Source: Gammaproteobacteria bacterium UBA5338 (GTDB lineage Bacteria; Pseudomonadota; Gammaproteobacteria; Pseudomonadales; UBA5862). Taken from it: DNA of 10,164 nucleotides. The first letter of the stretch is position 1; every line of letters starts with the position of its first letter. Below, in pieces: positions 1 to 7,073 of the stretch. The stretch is from the NCBI GenBank assembly GCA_002408105.1, contig DHQM01000037.1:7261-17424 (forward strand), read 5' to 3'. The notes beneath the pieces are model-generated. The model was not told the origin of the DNA. It saw only the letters and a program-made list of their open reading frames with translations, and did no database searches. Both the position numbers and the translations under genes were made by a program.

Positions 1-993
1 CGCGTCCCCCCCGGCCGCGAGTTCGGGCCAGTCGACAATCCCGCAACGTGCGGAAACCAGCGGCACCCGCGCCCGTGACATGGCCTCGAGAGCCACAGTG
101 CCGAAGGCCTCGATGTCCGAAGGCAGGACCAGAAGATCGCAGCGGTCCAGTGCACTGAGTACGCCGTGGCGTGGCTGCCAGCCACGGTAGATAAAATTCC
201 GAACCTCAGCATCGGCCTGGCACACCTCATGGCGCAAGGGCCCGTCTCCGATGACCTCGAAAACCACTTGGGGAAGTGCTTTGGCGGCGGCGATGACGCG
301 GTCGATGCGCTTCTCGCCCGCGAGCCGGCCGACAAACAGCACCCGTTCGACTTGTGGACGGCAGGGCACCTGCGGGGTGGCCAGAAACTCGCTCGGCAGC
401 AAGGTGCCGAGCAGACGGGCACGTTTTGCCCCCAGGCTGCGCGCCGCGGCAACCATGGACTCGGAATTGCCAATCACTGTGTGCGCGCTCTGCACCAGCT
501 GCCGGTCGAGGCTTGCCATGAACCGGCGGCTGATTCCGCCAACCCAGCGGTTCCAGTACAACTCGGTCAACTGGTCGTAGAGGGTATGCAGCCCGAAGAT
601 CACTGGCACCTGCATGCGCTTGGCGAAGCTTCTTCCCATCAGCCCATAGGGCCCAGGAGATGCCACAATCAGCACGTCCGGTCGCACTTTTCTCAGCCGT
701 CGATGCACCTCAATCGGTGAGGGCATGCTCAATTTTTGGGTGTGGTCCCCGGGGAGTGGGACCGACATCCAGTGGCGGATGTCTTGGTCCGAGTCGTCCG
801 GGCTCAACAACAGCACTTCATCAAGATGAGGACGCAATTGGGCGGCCAGGTCGCTGTAATAGGTGCCCACGCCGTTGCGACCAGGCGCTGCGTCACAAAG
901 GATTGCAACGCGTCTGGCAGCGGCTGCAGGAGGCGTGATGCTGCCGGTGGTTCGAGAAGTCAGGGGCTGGTGTGCGCTGGAGGGGCTAGGCAT
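1..993 (-). CDS. GT4-family glycosyltransferase, 3' end missing
   Basis: My translation of the minus strand gives 331 residues with no stop before the window edge, so the C-terminus is missing. The fold is GT-B: an N-terminal Rossmann-like half starts near residue 28 (RRVAILCD), with a glycine-containing loop GRNGVGTYYSDL (39-50). The C-terminal half has the family 4 signatures VGRLAGEKRID (221-231, basic donor-phosphate contacts) and an E-x7-E motif, E295 to E303, inside SDIEAFGTVALEAMS. Such enzymes move a sugar from a nucleotide-sugar to a lipid or glycan acceptor, usually at the cytoplasmic face of the membrane; donor and acceptor cannot be told here. The ATG at 993-991 lies inside the end of the sulfotransferase gene (8-nt overlap, ATGCCTAG), so translation is probably coupled. 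The first 26 or so residues are low-complexity and outside the domain, so a later start is possible. Family assignment is firm; substrate is unknown. Confidence 0.9.
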   Translation of the reverse strand, partial: MPSPSSAHQPLTSRTTGSITPPAAAARRVAILCDAAPGRNGVGTYYSDLAAQLRPHLDEVLLLSPDDSDQDIRHWMSVPLPGDHTQKLSMPSPIEVHRRLRKVRPDVLIVASPGPYGLMGRSFAKRMQVPVIFGLHTLYDQLTELYWNRWVGGISRRFMASLDRQLVQSAHTVIGNSESMVAAARSLGAKRARLLGTLLPSEFLATPQVPCRPQVERVLFVGRLAGEKRIDRVIAAAKALPQVVFEVIGDGPLRHEVCQADAEVRNFIYRGWQPRHGVLSALDRCDLLVLPSDIEAFGTVALEAMSRARVPLVSARCGIVDWPELAAGGDA

Positions 994-2182
994 GGGCGTC
1001 TTGCAGGTCGGTCGTGGCAGGTCCGGCAACCAGGCATTGGCGCCGAAGGCGCGGATACACTGCGGCGAAGCGCGATGTCAGCATGGCTTCTGTGAGCCCA
1101 TAGTCCGTTGCCGCATGTCGGTGTGTTGAGCGGTGCTCCCTGGATTTGGAGTCGAGCGCATGCAAGCGTGTCTCGAAACTCGGGTCGGCGGCCAATCCGA
1201 AATGCCGGTACACCGCCATGACCGTTCCTTCGAGGGTGTCTTTGAGCTGGGTGTCGGCGACCACCAGCACGCGGTCGGGTGCGCGTTCCGTGGCTGCGGC
1301 CAAGTGGTCGTAGTAGAACACAAAGCGCTCAATGATGGGCTCGACATCACCGAGGTCATCCCAGCGGTTGCAAAACCAGCGCATGCCAATGTCCAGCGCG
1401 CTCAGTTGCGAGGGGACGGTTTCCACCGGGTCCCGAACGCAGCACACAAAACGTCCGTCTTCGAACCGCGTCGTCAACGCATCGATCATGCCGGCGAAAG
1501 CCGCGTTCTTTGAGAGGAATGTTTTGTCGCCATGCACGTACAGGTGGCGCTGTATCAGGCGCTGGTAAAAGTCCATCAGGCGCTGGCGTTGGCGTGGTGG
1601 GTAGTGCGTGTCGAAATACGCCAGGTCCCAGACCCAGCGGGCAAACGGAAAGGGCGCGATCAAAATGAAGCAAGCCAAGGCTGGAGTCAGGGCGAAGTAG
1701 TCTTCCTCGGGAGCACTCAGACGCACCGGGTGGACCGCTGCGAGGTCGCCTTGCAGGCGGTCTTCGGCCCAGCGCAACAGGCGGGCACCCGGTGCACCCA
1801 GGCGTCGGTCGATCCAGGCGAGCCCAAGCACCAACTTGCGCTCGGTGACCGAGGGTGCCAGCAAACACTCCCAAGTGCTGAAGGTGGTGAATTGCGGATC
1901 GTCGGACAGAACGTTGTGGAGAAAGGTGGTGCCGCTGCGAGGAACACCCAGGATGAACACGGGCTTGCGAATGGGAACTCGGCGGTAGCCTCGAAACAGC
2001 AGTTCATCGAGCAAGAAGCCGCACCAGTGGACCAACTGCAGGAGCACGAAGCCGGGTACGAACAGCAGGGCGATCAGTAGTCGGCGGGGTGAGCGGGTGG
2101 CGATGCTGGCTTTTGGCGGCCAGAGTGAGCGCAGAGCAAGCCACCAGGACCGCGCAAGAAATTGCAGAAAGAGAATACCCAA
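986..2182 (-). CDS. Sulfotransferase family protein, hydrophobic N-terminus
   Basis: This 398-residue protein carries the two PAPS-binding signatures of sulfotransferases: the 5'-phosphosulfate loop LGVPRSGTTFLHN (78-90) and the 3'-phosphate site VRDPVETVPSQLS (249-261, R250 and S258). The segment SAPEEDYFAL (156-165) and a His-rich C-terminal stretch (about 350-362) resemble the Sulfotransfer_3 type. The family moves sulfate from PAPS to a hydroxyl or amine. Two hydrophobic stretches (about 3-20 and 36-63) precede the catalytic domain and suggest membrane association, which would fit a lipid or membrane-linked glycan acceptor. The start is a TTG: the frame is open upstream only to a TGA at 2242-2240 and contains no ATG, GTG or other TTG in between; no strong ribosome site is visible. 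The stop overlaps the ATG of the downstream glycosyltransferase, so the two likely act in one pathway. The substrate is not readable from sequence. Confidence 0.88.
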   Translation of the reverse strand: MGILFLQFLARSWWLALRSLWPPKASIATRSPRRLLIALLFVPGFVLLQLVHWCGFLLDELLFRGYRRVPIRKPVFILGVPRSGTTFLHNVLSDDPQFTTFSTWECLLAPSVTERKLVLGLAWIDRRLGAPGARLLRWAEDRLQGDLAAVHPVRLSAPEEDYFALTPALACFILIAPFPFARWVWDLAYFDTHYPPRQRQRLMDFYQRLIQRHLYVHGDKTFLSKNAAFAGMIDALTTRFEDGRFVCCVRDPVETVPSQLSALDIGMRWFCNRWDDLGDVEPIIERFVFYYDHLAAATERAPDRVLVVADTQLKDTLEGTVMAVYRHFGLAADPSFETRLHALDSKSREHRSTHRHAATDYGLTEAMLTSRFAAVYPRLRRQCLVAGPATTDLQDAHA

Positions 2183-2214
2183 GGCCGTCGCTTCGCGTTG
2201 CTCAGCACGGCGCC

Positions 2215-2253
2215 ATGGTGCCGGCGGACCCCTTGAGCGTCAACCGGCACCAT
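2215..2253. repeat. Perfect 10-bp inverted repeat in the gap before the sulfotransferase
   Basis: On the plus strand ATGGTGCCGG (2215-2224) is matched exactly by its reverse complement CCGGCACCAT (2244-2253), with 19 nt between. The loop itself contains a small TTGA/TCAA pair. The element fills much of the 89-nt gap between the YqaE-like gene stop and the sulfotransferase TTG start. No run of T follows on either strand, so it does not look like a standard intrinsic terminator. It could be an operator, a hairpin in the mRNA leader of the sulfotransferase, or an mRNA-stabilising end for the stress operon. Confidence 0.8.
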
Positions 2254-2271
2254 TTGACTTGCGGCGGTGGG

Positions 2272-2430
2272 TCAGCGCTTGGCGATCACCCACACGGCGT
2301 GGATGATGCCGGGAATGTAACCGAGCAGGGTGAGCAGAATGTTGAGCCAAAAGGCCCCGCCGAGGCCCACTTGCAGAAAGACGCCAAGCGGTGGCAGTAA
2401 AATCGCGCAGATGATGCGAATGAGATCCAT
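2272..2430 (-). CDS. YqaE/Pmp3 family membrane proteolipid (UPF0057)
   Basis: A 52-residue, very hydrophobic protein with the family layout: a first membrane segment (about 4-22) with the signature PPLGVFLQVG (13-22), a short polar turn, and a second segment with LNILLTLLGYIPGIIHAVW (29-47), ending in a basic tail KR. YqaE and yeast Pmp3 are small stress-induced membrane proteins linked to ion balance and membrane potential; their exact role in bacteria is unclear. The reading frame extends 25 codons further upstream, but the ATG at 2430-2428 fits the family length and has a good AGGAGA ribosome site 5 nt ahead (2441-2436). It sits 93 nt downstream of the second small heat-shock gene on the same strand, so it may be read with the stress operon or have its own promoter. 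Family call is confident. Confidence 0.92.
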   Translation of the reverse strand: MDLIRIICAILLPPLGVFLQVGLGGAFWLNILLTLLGYIPGIIHAVWVIAKR

Positions 2431-2435
2431 GGTTT

Positions 2436-2441
2436 TCTCCT
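2436..2441 (-). promoter_or_regulatory. Ribosome binding site fixing the YqaE start
   Basis: AGGAGA on the minus strand, 5 nt before the ATG at 2430. It supports the 52-residue start over the longer open frame. The 93-nt gap around it (2431-2523) also contains a short inverted repeat TCTCC-TT-GGAGA (2454-2465) and no convincing terminator. Confidence 0.75.
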
Positions 2442-2523
2442 GGCCTGATGGACTCTCCTTGGAGACCGAAAATCCGCCGAAGTTCCCGGTGGGTGGACGC
2501 GCCAACCTGTCGTGTCGACCTAA

Positions 2524-3018
2524 CTAGTCGATGCGGATGCGGTGGTGGCGCTGCCCTGCGCCCGCGGCCTTTGGAATTTCGACGTGCAAGATTCCATTTC
2601 GGTAGCTGGCCTTCGCACCCTCTGGCTGCACGGCAGCCGGTAAGGAAATGGAGCGCACAAAGCGCCCGTACGCGCGCTCAGTCAGCCAATATGCGCCTTC
2701 TCGGCGCTGGTTGCTGTAGTGTCTTTCTCCCGCGATGCGCAGCTGTTGACCGTCGATCGAAAGGTCGAAATCCCCCGGGTCCATCCCCGGTACCTCAATG
2801 TCCAGTTCCAGCTGGTCGCCCACCTCAACGACGTCGGCACTGAGTAGGCTCCAGTGGTTTCGCGCTGGCTGTTGCTGCAGGTCCGGCGAGTGGTCATCTG
2901 AGGTGAATTCGGTCAATGCCTCACCAGCCCGGGACCACAGGTGGCGCCAACCGGTGGCCAACTGCTCCCAGGAGTCGGTCAGGGCGCGGCGAAGGCGGTG
3001 CAGAGGTCGGTCGTTCAT
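2524..3018 (-). CDS. Small heat-shock protein, Hsp20/alpha-crystallin family (second of pair)
   Basis: This 164-residue protein has a polar, Trp-containing N-terminal arm (1-55) and a complete alpha-crystallin domain (about 57-150). Recognisable points are LDIEVPGMDPGDFDLSID (72-89), the SISLP strand (123-127), the hallmark A-x-x-x-N-G-I-L-x-V motif (137-146) leading into EIPK, and a C-terminal I-x-I motif (RIRI, 160-163), which in this family docks onto a neighbouring subunit to build oligomers. Small heat-shock proteins hold unfolding proteins in the cytoplasm without ATP until Hsp70/ClpB refold them. It begins 49 nt after the stop of the first small heat-shock gene, so it is probably on the same heat-shock transcript. 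A G-rich GGGGGA lies a few nt before the ATG as a moderate ribosome site. The two proteins differ clearly in sequence, so this is not a recent tandem duplication. Confidence 0.93.
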   Translation of the reverse strand: MNDRPLHRLRRALTDSWEQLATGWRHLWSRAGEALTEFTSDDHSPDLQQQPARNHWSLLSADVVEVGDQLELDIEVPGMDPGDFDLSIDGQQLRIAGERHYSNQRREGAYWLTERAYGRFVRSISLPAAVQPEGAKASYRNGILHVEIPKAAGAGQRHHRIRID

Positions 3019-3067
3019 CGGTCATCCCCCATTCATGGGCCTGGTGTGTCGCCTGGGTTGCCGTTGG

Positions 3068-3532
3068 TCACTGCACGGTGCTGTCAATCGGGACTTTGCG
3101 TGGTGCTGTTTTTGCCAATTTTGGAATCAACACGGTGAGGATTCCATTTTCACAGTGCGCCTTGATGTTGGCAGTATCGGCGTTTTTTGGCAGTACAAAG
3201 CCCCGCTTGAGGTGGCCGGTGCGCAGCTCTTTGCGCAAGGTTTTGGCTGACGCTCCGGCTCCCGTGGTTGGCTTGTTTCCATCGGCCTCGGGTGCCGTGC
3301 GGTCTGCGACAACGGTCAACAGTCCTCGTTCTGTGGTGATGTCGATGCAGTTTGAAGCGATGCCTGGTACTTCGACCAAAATCTGAAAGCTGAGCTCGTC
3401 TTCAAACACGTCCGCTGGTGGCGTCCACACGCAGGCTGCCCCATTGGGTGCTGCGCTCGCATGGGGGGTGCGGGGGACTGGGTAGGGCTGGGCCCTGTGC
3501 TCGGGTGAGCGGCGAATCACGATGTGGTGCAT
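3068..3532 (-). CDS. Small heat-shock protein, Hsp20/alpha-crystallin family (first of pair)
   Basis: Starting at the ATG at 3532, this is a 154-residue protein. A short His/Pro/Ala-rich N-terminal arm (1-36) precedes the alpha-crystallin domain (about 37-138), with ILVEVPGI (51-58), FVLPK (112-116) and the conserved A-x-x-x-N-G-I-L-T-V motif (125-134) leading into LIPK. A VPI tripeptide near the end (147-149) is a likely variant of the I-x-I docking motif. A stretch rich in Gly, Ala, Lys and Thr (about 80-100) lengthens the loop in the middle of the domain. The frame extends 17 codons further upstream, but AGGAGG lies 5 nt before the ATG at 3532, which decides the start. It heads the stress operon, directly behind a heat-shock promoter match. 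Expected role: ATP-independent holdase, possibly in mixed oligomers with the second Hsp20, as IbpA and IbpB do in E. coli (inference). Confidence 0.93.
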   Translation of the reverse strand: MHHIVIRRSPEHRAQPYPVPRTPHASAAPNGAACVWTPPADVFEDELSFQILVEVPGIASNCIDITTERGLLTVVADRTAPEADGNKPTTGAGASAKTLRKELRTGHLKRGFVLPKNADTANIKAHCENGILTVLIPKLAKTAPRKVPIDSTVQ

Positions 3533-3584
3533 GGCAGCCTCCTGGAGCCCCGGCAGGGGCAACTGTTGCGTCAAACTATGCAAC
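3533..3584 (-). promoter_or_regulatory. Structured 5' leader of the hsp20 operon, possible RNA thermometer
   Basis: The predicted leader is about 50 nt. It can form GTTGC/GCAAC (3584-3580 with 3569-3565) and GCCCC/GGGGC (3560-3556 with 3551-3547, loop TGCC). A competing stem pairs CCCCTG (3559-3554) with CAGGAG (3544-3539), with one C-A mismatch, and would cover the ribosome binding site. Leaders of small heat-shock genes often contain ROSE or fourU thermometers; no exact ROSE or fourU motif is seen, and the GC hairpin that leaves the site free looks at least as stable. Confidence 0.35.
3538..3543 (-). promoter_or_regulatory. Ribosome binding site of the first hsp20 gene
   Basis: A full AGGAGG, 5 nt before the ATG at 3532, selects the 154-residue start. 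It can also pair with upstream CCCCTG, as described for the leader. Confidence 0.85.
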
Positions 3585-3587
3585 CGT

Positions 3588-3615
3588 ATTTAGGGGAGCA
3601 TTCGCCAAAATCAAG
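3588..3615 (-). promoter_or_regulatory. Heat-shock (sigma-32/RpoH) promoter for the hsp20 operon
   Basis: On the minus strand CTTGATT (3615-3609) is preceded by a C-rich stretch, as in the sigma-32 -35 consensus CCCTTGAA. After a 12-nt spacer comes CCCCTAAAT (3596-3588), close to the -10 consensus CCCCATnT. This predicts a transcription start near 3581, about 50 nt before the first hsp20 start codon. Position, spacing and the downstream genes agree. The promoter lies in the 139-nt gap after purD, so the stress genes have their own control separate from purHD. Confidence 0.8.
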
Positions 3616-3671
3616 GGGGTGGATGGAGCGAGCTGCGCTTCGCGACTGGAGGCGCCTGGGCCCGGAAAGTT

Positions 3672-4964
3672 TCAGCTGCGCCCGCGGTTGATGGCGCGGT
3701 AGCCGATGTCGCGTCGGTGGAACTCGCCCCGCCAGCCGATCGTAGCCACCTGGGCGTATGCCCGTGCCTGGGCGTCGGCTACGGTTTCGCCGAGGGCTGT
3801 TACGCACAGGACGCGTCCGCCCTGCGTCACCACTTCGCCGTTGTGCAGGCGGGTGCCGGCGTGGAACACCTTGCACCCTTCCATGGTGGCCTCGAGGCCC
3901 GAGATGGTATCCCCCTGGGCATATGCGCCGGGATAGCCGCCAGCAGCCATGACCACCCCCAAGGCAGGGCGCGGATCCCAGTCGCAGCCGTGCTCGTCGA
4001 GTCGGCCCTCGACCGCAGCTTTGCACAGCACAAACAGGTCACTTTGCATGCGCATTAGAATGGGCTGGGTTTCGGGGTCGCCGAGCCGGCAGTTGAACTC
4101 CAACACTTTCGGTGTACCGTTCGCGCCGATCATCAGGCCGGCATAGAGAAAGCCGGTGTAGCGGCGCCCCTCGCTGGCCATGCCGGCGACGGTGGGGCGG
4201 ATGACTTCATCGAGAACGCGGGCGTGAATCTCCGGGGTCAGCACTGGGGCCGGAGAGTACGCGCCCATGCCACCGGTGTTGGGGCCTTGGTCGCCGTCGT
4301 CCCGCGCCTTGTGGTCTTGCGATGACGCCAGCGAAAGAATGTGATCGCCGTCCACCATGACAATAAAACTGGCTTCCTCCCCGACGAGAAACTCTTCGAT
4401 CACAATCCGGTGGCCGGCATCGCCGAATCGATTGCCCGCCAGCATGTCCTGAACCGCAGCGGCGGCCTGGTCGTGGGTGGTGGCGATGATCACGCCTTTG
4501 CCGGCCGCCAGGCCATCGGCTTTGACGACGATGGGGACCGGCTGGTCGGCCAGGTAGGCAAGTGCCGGTTCGACTTCTGTAAAGCTGCGGTAGGCGGCAG
4601 TCGGGATGCGATGTCGGGCGAGAAAGTCCTTGCTGAAGCTCTTGGATGCCTCAAGTACGGCAGCGGCTTGGCGTGGCCCGAAGCAGGCCAGCCCTGCGTC
4701 GAGAAATGCATCCACCACGCCCGCCGCCAGCGGTGCTTCTGGGCCCACCAGGGTGAGGCCGATGCCGGTCTGTTGGGCGAACTCGGTGAGCGCCTGTGCG
4801 TTCAACGGATTGATCGGTACGTTCTCGACCCGCGGCTCCCGGGCGGTGCCGGCATTTCCCGGTGCAACCCATACTTTTTCGACCCGCGGGGACTGGGCCA
4901 GCTTCCACGCCAGCGCATGCTCGCGGCCGCCGCCGCCGAGTACCAAGACCTGTTGTGGCTGCAT
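3672..4964 (-). CDS. purD: Phosphoribosylamine-glycine ligase (GAR synthetase)
   Basis: PurD joins glycine to 5-phosphoribosylamine with ATP, the second step of IMP synthesis. The 430 residues match the usual length (E. coli about 429). The N-terminal domain opens with [16 protein letters not shown] (6-21). The ATP-grasp core shows [13 protein letters not shown] (146-158), the glycine-rich [15 protein letters not shown] (226-240) and the metal-binding segment [13 protein letters not shown] (289-301). All key motifs look intact. The ATG at 4964 has GAGGAG about 8 nt upstream. The gene lies 41 nt after purH on the same strand, and the two are very likely cotranscribed. No clear intrinsic terminator follows; the next 139 nt hold the heat-shock promoter of the hsp20 genes. 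Confidence 0.98.
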   Translation of the reverse strand: MQPQQVLVLGGGGREHALAWKLAQSPRVEKVWVAPGNAGTAREPRVENVPINPLNAQALTEFAQQTGIGLTLVGPEAPLAAGVVDAFLDAGLACFGPRQAAAVLEASKSFSKDFLARHRIPTAAYRSFTEVEPALAYLADQPVPIVVKADGLAAGKGVIIATTHDQAAAAVQDMLAGNRFGDAGHRIVIEEFLVGEEASFIVMVDGDHILSLASSQDHKARDDGDQGPNTGGMGAYSPAPVLTPEIHARVLDEVIRPTVAGMASEGRRYTGFLYAGLMIGANGTPKVLEFNCRLGDPETQPILMRMQSDLFVLCKAAVEGRLDEHGCDWDPRPALGVVMAAGGYPGAYAQGDTISGLEATMEGCKVFHAGTRLHNGEVVTQGGRVLCVTALGETVADAQARAYAQVATIGWRGEFHRRDIGYRAINRGRS

Positions 4965-5005
4965 CGATTGGACTCCTCGCTGTTGGTGTTTCTATCGCCT
5001 GGCCG

Positions 5006-6598
5006 TCAGTGGCGAAAGTGGCGCATGCCGGTAAAGACCATGGCCATCCCGGCTTCATTGGCTGCCTGGATGACCTCGGCATCCCGCACCGAACCTCCGG
5101 GCTGGATCACCGCGTGGATGCCAGCTTCGGCGGCGGCATCGATGCCATCTCGGAACGGAAAGAACGCATCGGACGCCATCACGGCGCCCGCGACTTCCAG
5201 TCCCTCGTCGGTTGCTTTGATGTTGGCGATGCGCGCGCTGTACAGGCGGCTCATCTGGCCTGCTCCAATCCCAATGGTGCGTAGGCCCCGGGTGTAGACA
5301 ATGGCATTGGATTTGACCCATTTGGCCACGGTCCAGGCAAACAGCAAATCGGCTAGCTCGGCTTCGGATGGTGCGCGGTCCGTGACCGTGCGCAAGTCCG
5401 CAGGGCCGATGGACCCAAGGTCAAGGTCTTGCACCAACAGGCCGCCAGCGACTCGCTTGTAGTCCCAGCTTGGCGAGGGTGCGTTGCAGTGTCCGGTTGC
5501 CAACACGCGCAGGTTGGGTTTGTCGGCCAGGACCCTGGCGGCCTCGGGTGTGACCTGTGGCGCAATCAGGACCTCAACGAACTGTCGGTCGACGATGGCC
5601 TGGGCCGTCTCACCATCAAGCGGACGGTTGAATGCAATGATGCCACCAAAGGCCGATGTGGGATCAGTGGCGTAAGCCGATTCATATGCTTCGGCGATGT
5701 CGGGCGCAGTGGCGACGCCGCACGGGTTGGCGTGCTTGACGATGACACAGGCCGGTGATTCGAATGCGTTCACACAGCCAAGGGCGGCGTCGCCGTCGGC
5801 GACATTGTTGAACGATAGGGCCTTGCCTTGAAGCTTGGTTGCGGTGGCAAGGCTGGGTTCCTGGCCGTTGGGCTCCCGGTAGAAAGCTGCCCGCTGGTGG
5901 GGGTTTTCGCCATAGCGCATGTCTTCGATCTTATCGAACCGCAGTTGTAAGACGCCTGGAAAGGAACTTGCGTCCGGCGTCTGTTCGGATTGGGGTTCGG
6001 GTTCAGCAAGGTAGGCGGCAATGGCGCTGTCGTACTGGGCCGTGTGGGCAAAGGCTTCCCGGGCCAGGCGAGCGCGGGTGGCTGCCTCGATCCGGGCGCC
6101 GGACGCGTCGAGCTCGTCAGCCAGGGCAGCGTATGCCCCTGGGTTGACCACCACGGTGACGTCCCGGTGATTCTTGGCGGCCGCGCGAATCATCGTCGGC
6201 CCCCCGATGTCGATTTGCTCAATGGCCTCTTCGAGCGTACAGCCGGGCTTCGCGACGGTGTCGGCGAACGGGTACAGGTTGACCACCACCAGGTCGATCA
6301 ATTCGATGCCGTGCTCTCGGGCGACCCCGTCGTCCTGGCCGCGGCGGGCAAGGATGCCCCCATGCACCCTTGGGTGCAGGGTTTTGACCCGCCCGCCCAT
6401 GATCTCCGGAAACCCGGTGTATTCGGCGACCTCGATGACTGGCAAGCCGGCATCTGCCAGCAGCTTGTGGGTCCCACCTGTGGAGAGCAGTTCCACCCCG
6501 TGGCGCTCGAGACAACGCGCAAACTCAATGAGGCCGGTTTTGTCGGACACGCTGAGCAGCGCGCGGCGGATGCGGGTGGCGGGGGGCAATGAATTCAT
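5006..6598 (-). CDS. purH: Bifunctional AICAR transformylase / IMP cyclohydrolase
   Basis: PurH performs the last two steps of IMP synthesis: formylation of AICAR with 10-formyl-tetrahydrofolate, then ring closure. From the ATG at 6598 it has 530 residues, the standard length. The N-terminal cyclohydrolase domain (MGS-like, about 10-200) carries SVSDKTGL (16-23), [11 protein letters not shown] (37-47), [16 protein letters not shown] (68-83) and the NLYPF (107-111) and [15 protein letters not shown] (129-143) segments. The transformylase domain carries [17 protein letters not shown] (219-235), the catalytic KHANPCG (288-294) and [10 protein letters not shown] (315-324). The frame is open 29 codons further upstream and contains GTG at 6604 and 6685; ATG 6598 fits family length, but its ribosome site is weak, so the exact start is not certain. 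It lies between fis and purD. Confidence 0.97.
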   Translation of the reverse strand: MNSLPPATRIRRALLSVSDKTGLIEFARCLERHGVELLSTGGTHKLLADAGLPVIEVAEYTGFPEIMGGRVKTLHPRVHGGILARRGQDDGVAREHGIELIDLVVVNLYPFADTVAKPGCTLEEAIEQIDIGGPTMIRAAAKNHRDVTVVVNPGAYAALADELDASGARIEAATRARLAREAFAHTAQYDSAIAAYLAEPEPQSEQTPDASSFPGVLQLRFDKIEDMRYGENPHQRAAFYREPNGQEPSLATATKLQGKALSFNNVADGDAALGCVNAFESPACVIVKHANPCGVATAPDIAEAYESAYATDPTSAFGGIIAFNRPLDGETAQAIVDRQFVEVLIAPQVTPEAARVLADKPNLRVLATGHCNAPSPSWDYKRVAGGLLVQDLDLGSIGPADLRTVTDRAPSEAELADLLFAWTVAKWVKSNAIVYTRGLRTIGIGAGQMSRLYSARIANIKATDEGLEVAGAVMASDAFFPFRDGIDAAAEAGIHAVIQPGGSVRDAEVIQAANEAGMAMVFTGMRHFRH

Positions 6599-6761
6599 GG
6601 GCACCAGACAATCAGAGGGCGCGAAGCGCGGGCGAACGACACGGGGTGCGGTGGATTGGAGGCGAAGACACCACCAGGACGGCACTGCTGCCCCGCCAGC
6701 GAGGGGCGCAAGTATACCGGAACCTTGGCGGTCTTGGGTCGGGGGGTGGTGGAGCAGACTG
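6599..6761 (-). promoter_or_regulatory. 163-nt fis-purH intergenic region with possible purH promoter
   Basis: This is the largest gap in the right-hand cluster. On the minus strand it has TATACT (6716-6711), which could be a -10 box, but no good -35 lies 16-18 nt ahead. Just after it, GCCCC/GGGGC (6707-6703 with 6694-6690) can form a 5-bp hairpin with an 8-nt loop and no T-run. I see no copy of the E. coli PurR operator. Either purH has its own promoter here or the operon is read through. Confidence 0.3.
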
Positions 6762-7073
6762 CTACAGCAGCCCGTAGCGTTTCATCTTCTTGCGCAGGGT
6801 GCCGCGGTTGAGCCCCAGCACTTCTGCTGCCCGGGTTTGGTTGTTGCGTGTGTACCGCATGACCACTTCCAGCAGGGGGGCCTCGACTTCCGAAAGCACC
6901 ATGTCGTAGACGTCTGTGACATGGTGTCCGTCCAGGTGGTTGAAGTAGTTGGTCATTGCGATTTCGACGCTGTCTCTTAACGACTGGGCGTCTTTTAGGT
7001 CCAAGGGCAAGTCTCGATCCTGGTTTGACGTGGATCGGACGCTGTCCAGGGTGATGTCCGTTTCGTCGTTCAT
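6762..7073 (-). CDS. fis: DNA-binding protein Fis
   Basis: Fis is a homodimeric nucleoid protein that bends DNA and activates rRNA and many growth-phase promoters. This 103-residue copy has an acidic N-terminal arm (1-25), two dimer helices (about 28-72) and a C-terminal helix-turn-helix. The ending [17 protein letters not shown] (75-91) plus [12 protein letters not shown] (92-103) is almost the classical Fis recognition region. The ATG at 7073 overlaps the dusB stop as ATGA (7073-7070) and has GAGGAA about 7 nt upstream, so translation is coupled to dusB. The frame is open upstream, but that part lies inside dusB. The dusB-fis pair is conserved in gammaproteobacteria; in enterics fis is controlled from the dusB promoter, which here would lie farther upstream. 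Confidence 0.97.
   Translation of the reverse strand: MNDETDITLDSVRSTSNQDRDLPLDLKDAQSLRDSVEIAMTNYFNHLDGHHVTDVYDMVLSEVEAPLLEVVMRYTRNNQTRAAEVLGLNRGTLRKKMKRYGLL

Noticed and set aside
166..720. Plus-strand open frame of 184 codons near the left edge
   Set aside because: The minus strand here encodes a glycosyltransferase with clear GT4 motifs, so the plus frame is a shadow.
2462..2486. GGAACTT on the minus strand (2486-2480), resembling a sigma-E -35 box upstream of the YqaE-like gene
   Set aside because: The following TCTCC is only 14 nt away instead of about 16 and lacks the expected final A, so the promoter match is too weak to report.
3621..3671. Possible purD terminator in the GC-rich stretch after the stop
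   Set aside because: Only short, imperfect stems (such as the palindrome AGGCGCCT) are present and no T-run follows them directly.
4341..5297. Plus-strand open frame of 318 codons opposite purD and the end of purH
   Set aside because: It is antisense to two intact, highly conserved genes, its translation shows no recognisable domain, and long opposite-strand frames are expected in GC-rich coding DNA.
6690..6707. GCCCC/GGGGC hairpin after fis considered as a fis terminator
   Set aside because: The stem is only 5 bp and is not followed by T residues, so it is noted as part of the purH leader rather than called a terminator.
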